Source of the DNA: JBMNCQ01 sp049366715
GTDB lineage: Bacteria > Bacillota > Peptococcia > Peptococcales > BICA1-8
Direction of reading: 5' to 3'
Length of the DNA: 64,000 nucleotides
Assembly (NCBI GenBank): GCA_049366715.1
Contig: JBMNCQ010000009.1
Span: 1-64,000 of the forward strand
In this document: piece by piece, positions 36,240-45,644 of the stretch
Layout of the letters: each line of letters starts with the position of its first letter
Numbering within the stretch: the stretch's first letter is position 1
Made by a program: the position numbers and the translations under genes
The notes under the pieces: generated by a model
Told to the model about the DNA's origin: nothing
Databases searched by the model: none
What the model saw: only the letters and a program-made list of their open reading frames with translations

Positions 36240-37499
36240 ATGAAAGTTCCGGCAATACGTGCCAAAATTGGTATATGGGTTTATTATGTTGCAACACTTA
36301 CATTTAAACAAATTGCAGACAATGTTAAAAGAGTAGATGATGAGTTGCATAAATCTGAAGTTTTGCAGGATATGTTACAAAGAAGCATCACAGATAATTA
36401 TAAACGTATAGCGGAATATATCCATCAACAAGAAGAGCGTTTTTTTAACTCTTTGGTGTTAGCAGTTTATGATGGTGACCCACAATGGCATGAGGTAAGA
36501 CTAGATTATGGTGATGGTGAAGAGTTTTACGACTTAGGTATTCTCGAACTTACAGGGAATGAAAAAATTTTTCCGGTTGATGGTCAGCATCGTGTGGAAG
36601 GTATAAAAAAAGTCCTTGAGGATTCTGATAAATTCAATCAAGAAAAAATACCTGTAATATTTATTGGGCATAAAAAGGACGCTGAGGGTATGCAGCGTGC
36701 TAGAAGGATGTTTAGTACATTAAATAGATATGCAAAGCCTGTGTCAATGCGAGATATCATTGCCTTAGATGAAGATGATGTTATAGCGATAGTATCAAGA
36801 GAACTAATCGACAATCATGCACTATTTTCTCAAAGAAGAATATTAGACTCTAAAACAAAAGCAATTCCTGATAGTAATACTATGGCATTAACTAGTATTA
36901 TTACTTTTTATGAGTGCAATCGTGAGTTGTTATGGATGATGATAAAGGACAAAGAAATCAAAGATCCAGAGGATAAAAATGTTAAAGGTAGAAGTAAAAT
37001 AAAACAATATGTTAGGTTACGGCCATCTGATACTGAAATATCAGAGTTTACTCAGATATGTTTTAGTTACTGGAATAGTTTTATGAATGACATTAAGGAA
37101 GTAAATGATTATGCGAAGCAGCCTAAGCCAAATACAAATCCTTTTAGAAATAAGTCAGGAGGCTCACTACTGTTTAGACCAGTTTCGTTGCTGCCGTTTG
37201 TAAAAGCTTCTATACGAATAAAGGAATATTACAAAACAGAATTTTCTGAGGTATTTAAAAATATGTCTCGTTTACCTCTTCAGTTAAATAGTCGAATATG
37301 GAAAAATGTCCTCTGGAATCAAGATAGAAAGACAATGATAATGAATAATCAAAGTATAGTTGAGCTAGTGTTGCTCTATTTGTATGACAAAAATATTTTA
37401 AAAGATACGGAAATAAGGAAGCTTATAAATGAATTGAAAATCATAAAGCAACTTAATGATGAGCATGATGTACTAGAATTATTAGATGATTTGAATTAA
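36240..37499 (+). CDS. dndB: DGQHR domain protein, DndB-like
   Basis: A 419-residue protein with FPVDGQHRVEGIKKVLED at 111-128, the DGQHR signature of DndB, and MQRARRMFSTLNRYAKPVS shortly after, typical of the same family. In Dnd systems DndB is a transcriptional regulator of the dnd operon and influences modification level. GGGAGGAAC lies 6 bases before the ATG. It is adjacent to the desulfurase gene, as in known dnd loci. Confidence 0.9.
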   Translation: MKVPAIRAKIGIWVYYVATLTFKQIADNVKRVDDELHKSEVLQDMLQRSITDNYKRIAEYIHQQEERFFNSLVLAVYDGDPQWHEVRLDYGDGEEFYDLGILELTGNEKIFPVDGQHRVEGIKKVLEDSDKFNQEKIPVIFIGHKKDAEGMQRARRMFSTLNRYAKPVSMRDIIALDEDDVIAIVSRELIDNHALFSQRRILDSKTKAIPDSNTMALTSIITFYECNRELLWMMIKDKEIKDPEDKNVKGRSKIKQYVRLRPSDTEISEFTQICFSYWNSFMNDIKEVNDYAKQPKPNTNPFRNKSGGSLLFRPVSLLPFVKASIRIKEYYKTEFSEVFKNMSRLPLQLNSRIWKNVLWNQDRKTMIMNNQSIVELVLLYLYDKNILKDTEIRKLINELKIIKQLNDEHDVLELLDDLN

Positions 37500-37513
37500 A
37501 GGAGAATTTAATA

Positions 37514-38662
37514 ATGTGTTATTTTGATAATGCTGCCACAACATTTCCAAAGCCTGAACAAGTATACACTTTCATGGATAGATTCTACCGTGATTACGGA
37601 GTAAATGTAGGGCGTGGACAGCACAAATTAGCGTTTACAGCAAGTATGCTTGTAAATGAAACGAGAAATCTACTACTTGAATTGTTTCACTGTTCTAATA
37701 AAAAAGTGGTGTTCACTCATACAGCAACTGAAGCCTTGAATATTATTTTGCAAGGTCTTCCTGTAAATGACAACTTTAATGTGTATCTAACACCATATGA
37801 GCACAATGCGGTAACAAGAGTAATTCACCACATGCAAAGTAAATACAAGTTAAATATATATAATTTAGCGGTGGACAAGACATCCCAAAGCTATGATTTA
37901 GAAACTATTCAATACCAGTTCGCGGACAAAAGGCCCAACATAGTAGTGATGACCCATGCAAGCAATGTTTGTGGGCTAGTTTCTCCAATTCAAGATATTT
38001 GTAGACTTTCAAAAAAACATGGAGCAATCAATATAGTAGATATGAGTCAAACCGCAGGACTGATTGATACAGACTTAAGCAACACAAGTATTGATTTTGC
38101 AGTTTTTGCAGGGCATAAAACCTTATACGGTCCCCTAGGTGTTGCAGGATTTATTTGCGGTAATGATTTAAAACCGTTACCATTGTTGTTTGGTGGCACT
38201 GGAGTGGATTCGGCAAATCAAGGTTTACCTGAAAACATACCAGAAAGATATGAGGTTGCAAGTCCGAATATTATGGCTATAGCTGGTCTAAATTCCGCGC
38301 TTAAATGGATTAATACTACGGGTATAAATAACATATATCTTACCGAAAAAGCGAATCATAGACTACTTTTAGAAGTGTTAAATGGTTTTAACAATATAGA
38401 AATAGTTGGCCCAACTAGCCTTGATAATACCATTGGTGTCGTGTCTTGCGTTTTTGATGGATATAGTAGCGATAATATTGGGCAGATTTTAAGCGAACAA
38501 AATATTGCGGTGAGAACTGGGTTGCATTGTGCACCTTTTGCCCATAATTTTTTAGGTACATTCCCCGCTGGTACGGTACGGTTTAGCGTTGGCTACTTTA
38601 ATGATAAAAGTGATTTCGAGAAGCTTAGAGAAGTTTTAGCATATATTAACGAAAATAGTTAA
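37514..38662 (+). CDS. Cysteine desulfurase (DndA role)
   Basis: A 382-residue class V aminotransferase-fold enzyme with PLP Lys 202 in AGHKTLYGP, the catalytic Cys 339 in RTGLHCAPFAHN, and FTHTATEALN for cofactor binding. It resembles SufS/CsdA-type desulfurases more than IscS. It mobilises sulfur from cysteine as a protein persulfide. Placement between dndB and the restriction helicase suggests it feeds the PAPS-reductase-family protein at 29406. A strong AAAGGAG precedes the ATG. Confidence 0.92.
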   Translation: MCYFDNAATTFPKPEQVYTFMDRFYRDYGVNVGRGQHKLAFTASMLVNETRNLLLELFHCSNKKVVFTHTATEALNIILQGLPVNDNFNVYLTPYEHNAVTRVIHHMQSKYKLNIYNLAVDKTSQSYDLETIQYQFADKRPNIVVMTHASNVCGLVSPIQDICRLSKKHGAINIVDMSQTAGLIDTDLSNTSIDFAVFAGHKTLYGPLGVAGFICGNDLKPLPLLFGGTGVDSANQGLPENIPERYEVASPNIMAIAGLNSALKWINTTGINNIYLTEKANHRLLLEVLNGFNNIEIVGPTSLDNTIGVVSCVFDGYSSDNIGQILSEQNIAVRTGLHCAPFAHNFLGTFPAGTVRFSVGYFNDKSDFEKLREVLAYINENS

Positions 38663-38833
38663 ATTGGAGATAGTGTTATTGAGAGTGTCGGAATTTAAAA
38701 AGTCTGGAAGGTTACAAATGAAAGTAATCTAACTCGCTAAAAAATTATTATATGTTTGCTAATGGTAAGATTTATCAATAAGCTTGAATCTATAAAAAAA
38801 TAACTGGATAGTTGTACGGAGGTGATCTACAAG

Positions 38834-41035
38834 GTGAGCTTACAAGATATAGACATAAAAAATGAATATCGATCTCTTATTAATAACGTTGCAAAGGATT
38901 TTTATGTACCGCTTTTAAGGGAATCGATACTATATCAACGCGCAGTGGGTTTTTTCTCCTCATCAGCCTTGGTAGAAATATCAAAAGGGCTAATTGGTCT
39001 TGTTAGAAATGGTGGTAAGATTCAAATAGTTGCTTCACCATGTTTAACACAAGAGGATATTGATGCAATTTCAAAGGGTTATGAACTTAGAGAAAAGATT
39101 ATTGAACGTGCTTTGTTAAGGAATCTATATGAAGCTGAAACGTCTTATCAAAAAAGCAAATTAAATCTACTGTCCCAGCTAATTGCGGATGGTATATTAG
39201 ATATAAAAATTGCGTTACTGCAAAATCAAAAAGAAATTGGGATGTATCACGAAAAGATGGGAATTATCCATGACGTACTTGGTAACAAAATAGCATTTGC
39301 AGGGTCTATGAATGAAACTGCTACTGGGATGATGACCAATTATGAATCCATCGATGTTTTTTGTTCATGGACAGAAGATTATCATAGGGTTATTGCAAAA
39401 GAAAATGCTTTCATAGCCATTTGGCATGGGTACGAGCCAAGTATACAGACTATAGAATTTCCTAACCTTGGACAAGAAATAATCAAACGATATAAGCTAT
39501 CAACGACTATAGATTATGATACAGAGATTGAGGAAATGGAAGCTAATATTGTTATGGAAGATAAGATAGGTTACATATCTAGGAAACCTAAGAAGTTAGG
39601 TGCTGTTATTCCTACAAGTGTTTCATTGCACGATTATCAACTTAGCGCAATAGATAATTGGGCAAGTCATGAATATCGGGGTATTTTTGACATGGCAACA
39701 GGTACAGGAAAAACCTTCACAGGGTTAGGCGCACTCGCAAGGCTTTGCGATACGGTTCAGAGTAAACTGGGGGTTATTATTGTATGCCCGTTTCAGCATC
39801 TAGTTGAGCAATGGGTGCAGGATATAAAACTGTTTGGTATGTCACCTATAATTGGGTACAGTAGGTCCCCACAAAAGGATTGGAAAAAGCTATTAGAAAA
39901 CGCCATTCGTGACCAAAGGCTTAAGGTTGCGGGGAAGCATTTCTTTTGTTTTATTTGTACTAATGCTACGTTTTCATCAAAAACAGTACAAACCATACTA
40001 TCAAAGGCAAAAGGCGAATTGCTGCTAATGGTTGATGAAGCTCACAATTTTGGAGCTACTAACCTTAGTAAATTGCTATCAGAAAGATTTACCTATCGGC
40101 TTGCATTATCAGCAACTTTGGAAAGACATAATGATGAAGAAGGCACTGATAAACTGTTATCATTTTTTGAAAACAAGTGCATTGAATACACGCTTGATAG
40201 AGCTATTGCGGAGAAAAAGCTAACGCCATATAAATATTATCCGGTTGTTGTTTCACTAACCGATGATGAATTAAGGCGGTATGAACAGCTCTCTTTTGAG
40301 ATGGCACATAACCTAATTAAGGGAAAGGATGGTAAATTAAAACTCAGTAAATACGGCGAGATTTTAGCTCTTAAAAGAGCGAGAATTGTGGCAGGCGCCA
40401 CAGAGAAAATTAATATGTTACGGGAGAAGATTCTTCCATATAGGCAAGAGAGCTTTTTGCTGGTATATTGTGGTGCAACTAAAATTCTTAGCGACGATCT
40501 CGATTTCACAGATGTAGATGATGAGGATATGCGGCAAATAGACGTTATAACGCAACTCCTAGGTAATGAATTAAATATGAAGGTATCACAGTTTACCTCT
40601 AAGGAAGATGTTCAGGAAAGAGCTATCCTTAAACGGGAATTTGAGAAAGGAGAAAATTTGCAGGCGCTTATTGCCATAAAATGTTTAGACGAGGGAGTTA
40701 ATATTCCAAAGATAAAAACTGCCTTTATCCTTGCTAGCACAACTAATCCCAAGGAATATATACAAAGGCGTGGACGTGTTCTGAGATTAGCAAGCGGGAA
40801 AGAATACGCAGAGATATATGATTTTGTAACTTTACCGAGACCTCTTAATGATGTGACTTCATTGACTGCCGAACAGGCCAAACGTGATTTATCCCTCGTT
40901 CGCAATGAGATAAACCGTATGGAGGAGTTTTCGCGAATAGCTATGAATCCAATGCAGGCAAGAAATATTATTGGACAGATAAAAGAAATATATCACCTTT
41001 ACGAAAGGGAAACTGACTTTGTATTTGAAGGATAA
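38834..41035 (+). CDS. PLD-domain DEAD/DEAH helicase, DNA phosphorothioation system restriction enzyme type
   Basis: The GTG at 38834 (MSLQDIDIKNEY) is 7 bases from GGAGGTGAT; GTG 38822 lies inside that site. The 733-residue protein starts with a phospholipase-D-like nuclease domain, with the motif HEKMGIIHD at 139-147 and GSMNET, then a superfamily 2 helicase: Walker A ATGTGKTF near 288, DEAH (VDEAHNFGA) near 400, and QRRGRVLRLA near 641. This architecture matches the stand-alone restriction protein associated with dnd loci. A 170-base gap before it may hold its own promoter. Confidence 0.87.
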   Translation: MSLQDIDIKNEYRSLINNVAKDFYVPLLRESILYQRAVGFFSSSALVEISKGLIGLVRNGGKIQIVASPCLTQEDIDAISKGYELREKIIERALLRNLYEAETSYQKSKLNLLSQLIADGILDIKIALLQNQKEIGMYHEKMGIIHDVLGNKIAFAGSMNETATGMMTNYESIDVFCSWTEDYHRVIAKENAFIAIWHGYEPSIQTIEFPNLGQEIIKRYKLSTTIDYDTEIEEMEANIVMEDKIGYISRKPKKLGAVIPTSVSLHDYQLSAIDNWASHEYRGIFDMATGTGKTFTGLGALARLCDTVQSKLGVIIVCPFQHLVEQWVQDIKLFGMSPIIGYSRSPQKDWKKLLENAIRDQRLKVAGKHFFCFICTNATFSSKTVQTILSKAKGELLLMVDEAHNFGATNLSKLLSERFTYRLALSATLERHNDEEGTDKLLSFFENKCIEYTLDRAIAEKKLTPYKYYPVVVSLTDDELRRYEQLSFEMAHNLIKGKDGKLKLSKYGEILALKRARIVAGATEKINMLREKILPYRQESFLLVYCGATKILSDDLDFTDVDDEDMRQIDVITQLLGNELNMKVSQFTSKEDVQERAILKREFEKGENLQALIAIKCLDEGVNIPKIKTAFILASTTNPKEYIQRRGRVLRLASGKEYAEIYDFVTLPRPLNDVTSLTAEQAKRDLSLVRNEINRMEEFSRIAMNPMQARNIIGQIKEIYHLYERETDFVFEG

Positions 41036-41050
41036 AGGAGTGAATTAGGC

Positions 41051-41212
41051 ATGAAAGAAGTCAATGGGGTTTTAATAGATGAAGATAGAGCAAAAAGGAT
41101 GCTTCGAAAAATTATTATTATGGAAACTGAGAATAGAGCTAGACAAACTAGTCCCGTTGAAATGGCAAAGAAGATAAAGAAATTAATTGAGGAGGAAGTG
41201 CAATGCTATTAA
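41051..41212 (+). CDS. 53-residue protein of the defence operon
   Basis: An ATG at 41051 preceded by AAAGGAGTGA opens a 53-codon frame: MKEVNGVLIDEDRAKRMLRK, then a charged helix ending EEEVQCY. The stop overlaps the DndD start by 10 bases, so coupling is tight. It is very basic/acidic mixed and helical. It is not like canonical DndE by eye, though it occupies the slot of a small accessory protein. Confidence 0.7.
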   Translation: MKEVNGVLIDEDRAKRMLRKIIIMETENRARQTSPVEMAKKIKKLIEEEVQCY

Positions 41213-43176
41213 AATCTTTGGCACTTGAAAACTTTCGCCAATTTATCCATGCGGAGGTTGCCTTTTCGACGGATAAAGAACGTAATGTAACGGTAATAAG
41301 AGGTGACAACGGGGCAGGAAAGACAGCATTTGCACAAGCCTTCACATGGTGTTTGTATGGTGATACATCTTTCGTGGATAAATCCATGCTTAATAAGATA
41401 GTTGTATCGAGGATGACTCCAAACCAAGAAGAAACTGTACGTGTTTGCCTTACTTTAATGCATAATGGAACTGAGTATTCAGTCATTCGACAACAGGTGT
41501 ATAAAATGTCAGGTAACGGGTCATTGCGCCCAAATAATTCTGTATTATCAGTGGCCTATAAAAAAGATGGTCAGCAGGAATTTGTTAAGCCGTTAGAGTG
41601 TGAATTGCGCATTAAACAGATCTTGCCAAAAGAACTTTCACGTTACTTTTTTTTCGATGGTGAGCGCATAGAAAACATGAGTAGGGAAATTCAACGAGGT
41701 CGTAGTCAAACTTTTGCTGAGGCGGTACAAGGCTTATTAGGTCTCAGCGCATATCAGGATGCCATGAGAGATTTAAAGCCGACTACTCAGAATAGTGTCA
41801 TAGGTCTGCTAAATAAAGATTATGATGCTCAAAGTGATGATAAAATAACAAAGTATACACAACAGATTGAACAGTATCAACGGAGACTTGATAAAATTGA
41901 AGAGCGGCTCAACGAAATTGAAACTGAACGCATACTTGCATCAGAACGATGTGAGGTTTTAAAAGAAAAAATTAGACTAAATGCTGATGGAGATAGATTG
42001 CAGAAAGAGAAAGAAAACTTACTTCGCAAAATTGAAGCAATTAAAAATTCGCAAAAAACAGCATTAGAGGTAATGCTTCGCCAATTCAATGTACAAGGGG
42101 CTTCTTATTTCTCAAGAGTTATGATGCGTGATGCAATAAATATATTAAAAACTGCGGACTTTACTAATAAAGATATACCTGAAATTAATGCTGATACAAT
42201 TAACTTTATCCTAGAGCATCAGAAATGTATTTGTGGTACAAAGGTCAAGATTGGAAATGATGCTTACAAAAATTTAGTCAAGTTGTTTTCCCATGTACCT
42301 CCTGAATCCATAGGTATGCTGGTTGGTAGCTTTATTAACGATACCGAGCAACGAGCTAAAATTTCCACAGAGTTATATGAATCAATGGTAAGGGAATATG
42401 GTTTGATACGGAACGGTGATGGTGAGATTGGAGAATATGATGGGGAAATCCACATTATTGAAAATAAACTTTCTACTATGGAGAAGACAGCTCAATTTCA
42501 ATATGAACTTGTTGGATTAGAGCAGCAAATTAGAAGCTGGAAAAAAGAATCTGACGGACTATTAGAAGATAAAGGCAGTATTGAAACATCAAAGCATCGA
42601 ATGGAAACAGAACGAACTGAGCTTACACTTCGGGACGAAAACAACCGAAAAATAGAGATATATAAGGCATACGCGCAATATATGTATGATGTGGTATCTG
42701 CAGAGTATGAAAAGAAGGAAAATGCTACTAGGAATGAACTGGAATCCGCAATTAATGATATTTTCAAAAATATTTATAATGGTGGAATCTCACTTTCTAT
42801 AGATGAACGATATAACATTCAAGTAACAGTGGACAATTATTCAGGAGAAAATGCGCAAGCTGAGACATCAACAGCTCAAAGTATTTCTGTCATCTTCGCC
42901 TTTATCACAGGAATTATTAAATTGGCTAGGGCAAGCGGCGAGGAAACAGAACTTGTTACCTCTGAGCCATACCCATTAGTAATGGATGCCCCTCTCTCAG
43001 CTTTTGATAAACGTAGAATTAAAACGGTATGTGATACCATTCCAAACATAGCTGAGCAGGTCATTATTTTTATTAAAGATACTGATGGTGAATTGGCAGA
43101 TGAGTTTCTGGGACAAAAGGTTGGCTCTAGATACACCTTCATAAAAGAAAATGAATTTCTATCGGTTATTAAGTGA
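41203..43176 (+). CDS. dndD: DndD-like SMC-type ATPase
   Basis: A 657-residue protein with Walker A RGDNGAGKTAF at 33-43, FFFDGERIENMS near 150, coiled-coil segments about 205-275 and 405-535, a central CICG (near 338) that may be a small zinc hook, and Walker B/D-loop VMDAPLSAFDKRR near 590. These are the features of DndD, an ATPase that hydrolyses ATP with the PAPS-reductase partner during DNA sulfur insertion. GAGGAGG is 7 bases before the ATG. Confidence 0.88.
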   Translation: MLLKSLALENFRQFIHAEVAFSTDKERNVTVIRGDNGAGKTAFAQAFTWCLYGDTSFVDKSMLNKIVVSRMTPNQEETVRVCLTLMHNGTEYSVIRQQVYKMSGNGSLRPNNSVLSVAYKKDGQQEFVKPLECELRIKQILPKELSRYFFFDGERIENMSREIQRGRSQTFAEAVQGLLGLSAYQDAMRDLKPTTQNSVIGLLNKDYDAQSDDKITKYTQQIEQYQRRLDKIEERLNEIETERILASERCEVLKEKIRLNADGDRLQKEKENLLRKIEAIKNSQKTALEVMLRQFNVQGASYFSRVMMRDAINILKTADFTNKDIPEINADTINFILEHQKCICGTKVKIGNDAYKNLVKLFSHVPPESIGMLVGSFINDTEQRAKISTELYESMVREYGLIRNGDGEIGEYDGEIHIIENKLSTMEKTAQFQYELVGLEQQIRSWKKESDGLLEDKGSIETSKHRMETERTELTLRDENNRKIEIYKAYAQYMYDVVSAEYEKKENATRNELESAINDIFKNIYNGGISLSIDERYNIQVTVDNYSGENAQAETSTAQSISVIFAFITGIIKLARASGEETELVTSEPYPLVMDAPLSAFDKRRIKTVCDTIPNIAEQVIIFIKDTDGELADEFLGQKVGSRYTFIKENEFLSVIK

Positions 43177-43192
43177 AAGTGAGGATGGATAG

Positions 43193-43723
43193 ATGTTTGA
43201 TAAAGAGTATTCTTTTTATGGACGCCATGCAGAAAAAGTCATCGCTTTGACTGCACAGTTTGGCAGTTCGGCAAAAACAAAATTGTTTACTACCAATCGT
43301 GATGTATATATTATTGCGCCAATTATTGGGTTTCTTTATAATCGAAACACACCGATTGATAAATCAAATGATAAAACCACCAAAATATTCCCGAACGAGT
43401 TAACTCGTGAAGAAAAAGTATTGTGGTACAATTATCGACTCATTATGATTCTTGACACCAAAAGGGAGCCAGATTTAGATAAGCGTATGGATAAAGCTTT
43501 TAGATATTACGGAAAACCAGAAGCTACAGATGATGAGACTTGGTACAATCAGTATGTTTTAGGTGGTGTAGATGTTCTTTATGAAAAGCTCATTGAGGGG
43601 GCAAGGAATGGCGATGACTACCCAGCTAAGGTTATCGATTTTATGGAAGAATTTGAAGAACGATACAATTCAGACATATCGGTGAGCGAGATAGTTGATT
43701 TATGTATTAAAGCTAGAAGTTAG
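43193..43723 (+). CDS. Small helical protein, possibly DNA phosphorothioation-associated protein 4-like
   Basis: A 176-residue protein without known catalytic motif. It has a DVYIIAPIIGFLYNRNTPID segment and a negatively charged helical C-terminus. Its position right after DndD is where DndE or associated proteins sit, but DndE is about 110 residues and basic, and I see no resemblance. Resemblance to dnd-associated protein 4 is my recollection only. GAGGATGG precedes the ATG. Confidence 0.6.
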   Translation: MFDKEYSFYGRHAEKVIALTAQFGSSAKTKLFTTNRDVYIIAPIIGFLYNRNTPIDKSNDKTTKIFPNELTREEKVLWYNYRLIMILDTKREPDLDKRMDKAFRYYGKPEATDDETWYNQYVLGGVDVLYEKLIEGARNGDDYPAKVIDFMEEFEERYNSDISVSEIVDLCIKARS

Positions 43724-43725
43724 GG

Positions 43726-44844
43726 TTGAGTTATGCCGTGGATTCATATACAGCTAAACAAAAATCAATAGATAAGCTACAGAAGTTATCTGCTGCAAAG
43801 GGATACATTACCTATGATGATATTCTTGAAGTGACGGATAGCTTTGCGTTGTCGATGGTTAATATGACAAAGGTATCTGAATATCTACTTACCTGTGGCT
43901 GCATCATAAGAGAGAATGATAAACATTACATTGATGAAGACGATGATGAGGAAATATCAATTATAGACCGAAGTAAATTGGATTATGAAGAAATTTTTCA
44001 GAACGTACTTTTAATTGACCCCGGATTAGAATCATATGTTGATGCCATAAGGATGATTCCTCCACCGCAGTATAGGGAAGCTGATAATCTTATTATTCCT
44101 GCCCAACAAGGAAATGCTTATGCAAAAGAACGTTTGATTTTAATGTACTTAAAGGTCGTAATAAAAATTGCAATTTGGGGATCAAATAAGTACAGGTTGC
44201 CACTAGCTGATGCAATACAGCTGGGGAACATTGGATTAATTAAAGCGGTAGATAAATATGAACCATCAACCCATAACAAATTTTCTACATATGCGCCTTG
44301 GTGGATTAGACAGAATATCTCTCGTGAAGCGCAAACTTTAAACTCATTATTGTATTTCCCTGTTCATATCAAAGAAAAATTGTTTGAATTATATGATATT
44401 ATTTCTGAACATTATTGTAAGAAATGTAACGAGAATGATTTTTGCGAAGGTTTAATTGCTCGTATTATGGAAAAATCAGAGGTAGACTACACTACAGCAC
44501 ATAAATACTTGAAATATATTTATCCATGCTACTGTATTGATGATTTTCTTGAAAAGAATAAAGATGAAGTATTCTCGGACTTTGGTCTGATGGAATATGA
44601 AATGATGGAAATAATAGACAAAAGAAAAATTAAAGAAGATATAGCGGAATTATTATCGTACTTAAAGCCTAGAGAAAAGAAAGTGTTATTTGAACGATAT
44701 GGTTTTATAAATGGAAGGCAAAAAACATTAGAACAAGTAGGACAAGTAATGGGGGTAACAAGAGAACGGGTACGTCAAATAGAAGCGAAAGTTTTAAAGC
44801 GACTACAGCATCAGTTAAAACGAGATTATAACAGGTTTTATTAA
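43726..44844 (+). CDS. Sigma-70 family RNA polymerase sigma factor of the defence island
   Basis: A TTG start two bases after the previous stop (TTGAGTTATGCC). The 372-residue protein has a region 1.1-like N-terminus (LSAAKGYITYDDILEVTDS), region 2 with NAYAKERLILMYLKVV, IQLGNIGLIKAVDKYEP and FSTYAPWWIRQNISREAQ near 185-202, and region 4 with LKPREKKVLFERYGF near 312 and MGVTRERVRQIEAKVLKRL near 344-362. Region 2.4/3.0 deviates from housekeeping RpoD (TLNSLLYFPVH where RpoD has about RTIRIPVH), so promoter choice may differ. It is the last gene of the island. Its base composition matches the island. Confidence 0.88.
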   Translation: MSYAVDSYTAKQKSIDKLQKLSAAKGYITYDDILEVTDSFALSMVNMTKVSEYLLTCGCIIRENDKHYIDEDDDEEISIIDRSKLDYEEIFQNVLLIDPGLESYVDAIRMIPPPQYREADNLIIPAQQGNAYAKERLILMYLKVVIKIAIWGSNKYRLPLADAIQLGNIGLIKAVDKYEPSTHNKFSTYAPWWIRQNISREAQTLNSLLYFPVHIKEKLFELYDIISEHYCKKCNENDFCEGLIARIMEKSEVDYTTAHKYLKYIYPCYCIDDFLEKNKDEVFSDFGLMEYEMMEIIDKRKIKEDIAELLSYLKPREKKVLFERYGFINGRQKTLEQVGQVMGVTRERVRQIEAKVLKRLQHQLKRDYNRFY

Positions 44845-44894
44845 AGTTTCTAAACACGAAATTATTCTTCTTATGTAAATGAGATATATGTAAA

Positions 44895-44928
44895 GTATAA
44901 GTAAGCACATTTTAATGCTTCCTTATAC
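44895..44928 (+). terminator. Hairpin at the end of the defence island
   Basis: GTATAAGTAAGCA and TGCTTCCTTATAC pair (12 of 13) around an 8-base loop. Only a short T-rich stretch follows, so termination is likely but not certain. Confidence 0.45.
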
Positions 44929-45048
44929 CTGTTTATAATTAACACAATTTCATTGAAAAAATAATGTAAAAAGAAGGAAATACCCAAAAATATGCCAAAC
45001 TGGATAAATTTGTTATATTAAATGTAAGTTGGTACAAGGAGAGTAGAA

Positions 45049-45255
45049 ATGAACTTTAATAAATACTCTTTTAATACAACGATTCTTATTATTGCTGTTC
45101 TTGTAAGCGATTTTCTGCTTAATAGTAATAAATTCATAACTACTGAGATTATTGGAAATGGGATGAATATTTCCTTGATTACAAATCCAACTCTCGCCGT
45201 ATACTGGCTAGAGTGCATCACAATCTATATCTTCTACATATGTCGAAAAGCTTAA
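45049..45255 (+). CDS. Small membrane protein, possibly frameshifted
   Basis: ATG behind AAGGAGAG (7 bases). The 68-residue protein has hydrophobic stretches near 10-26 and 50-64. A second frame (45213-45431) overlaps it and carries another hydrophobic stretch (WFILVIFIMIGAISGGFL), so a single longer membrane protein may have been split by a frameshift near 45230. Composition resembles the defence island. Function unknown. Confidence 0.45.
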   Translation: MNFNKYSFNTTILIIAVLVSDFLLNSNKFITTEIIGNGMNISLITNPTLAVYWLECITIYIFYICRKA

Positions 45256-45644
45256 CTTGTGAAATAATACTGAAGATCAGGTGGAGAAAGAGGGACAGGC
45301 TTAAAAACTTAAAAAAGTCTAAAGATTATCCTATAAACTATTTTTTGTATGATGTTTGTTGGTTCATATTAGTTATATTTATTATGATAGGAGCAATATC
45401 GGGAGGGTTCTTGTCTTGCGTCGAAATATAAAAGCAATTTATGGGCAAAATGCTGTAATGTTTTTGAGATAAGGGTAATAGCAAGATCGGCAATAATGTT
45501 CATAAAATCCCACAAAACCCAAATTACCGCACAACATATCTCCCATAATACTGGAGAGAAAAATAAAACTGCGATATAATATAACAATATAAAAGGAATA
45601 AAGAACAAAAGCAGAATTGTGCAGCATTTTAATGGGGGTGTCTT

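Noticed and set aside
29088..44844. Classification as a complete BREX system
   Set aside because: No PglZ, BrxL, BrxA/B or PglX-like protein is seen; only the BrxP-like and BrxC-like parts are present.
45369..45608. Minus-strand hydrophobic frame of 79 codons
   Set aside because: Weak start context, low-complexity hydrophobic content and overlap with another frame; not enough to call a gene.
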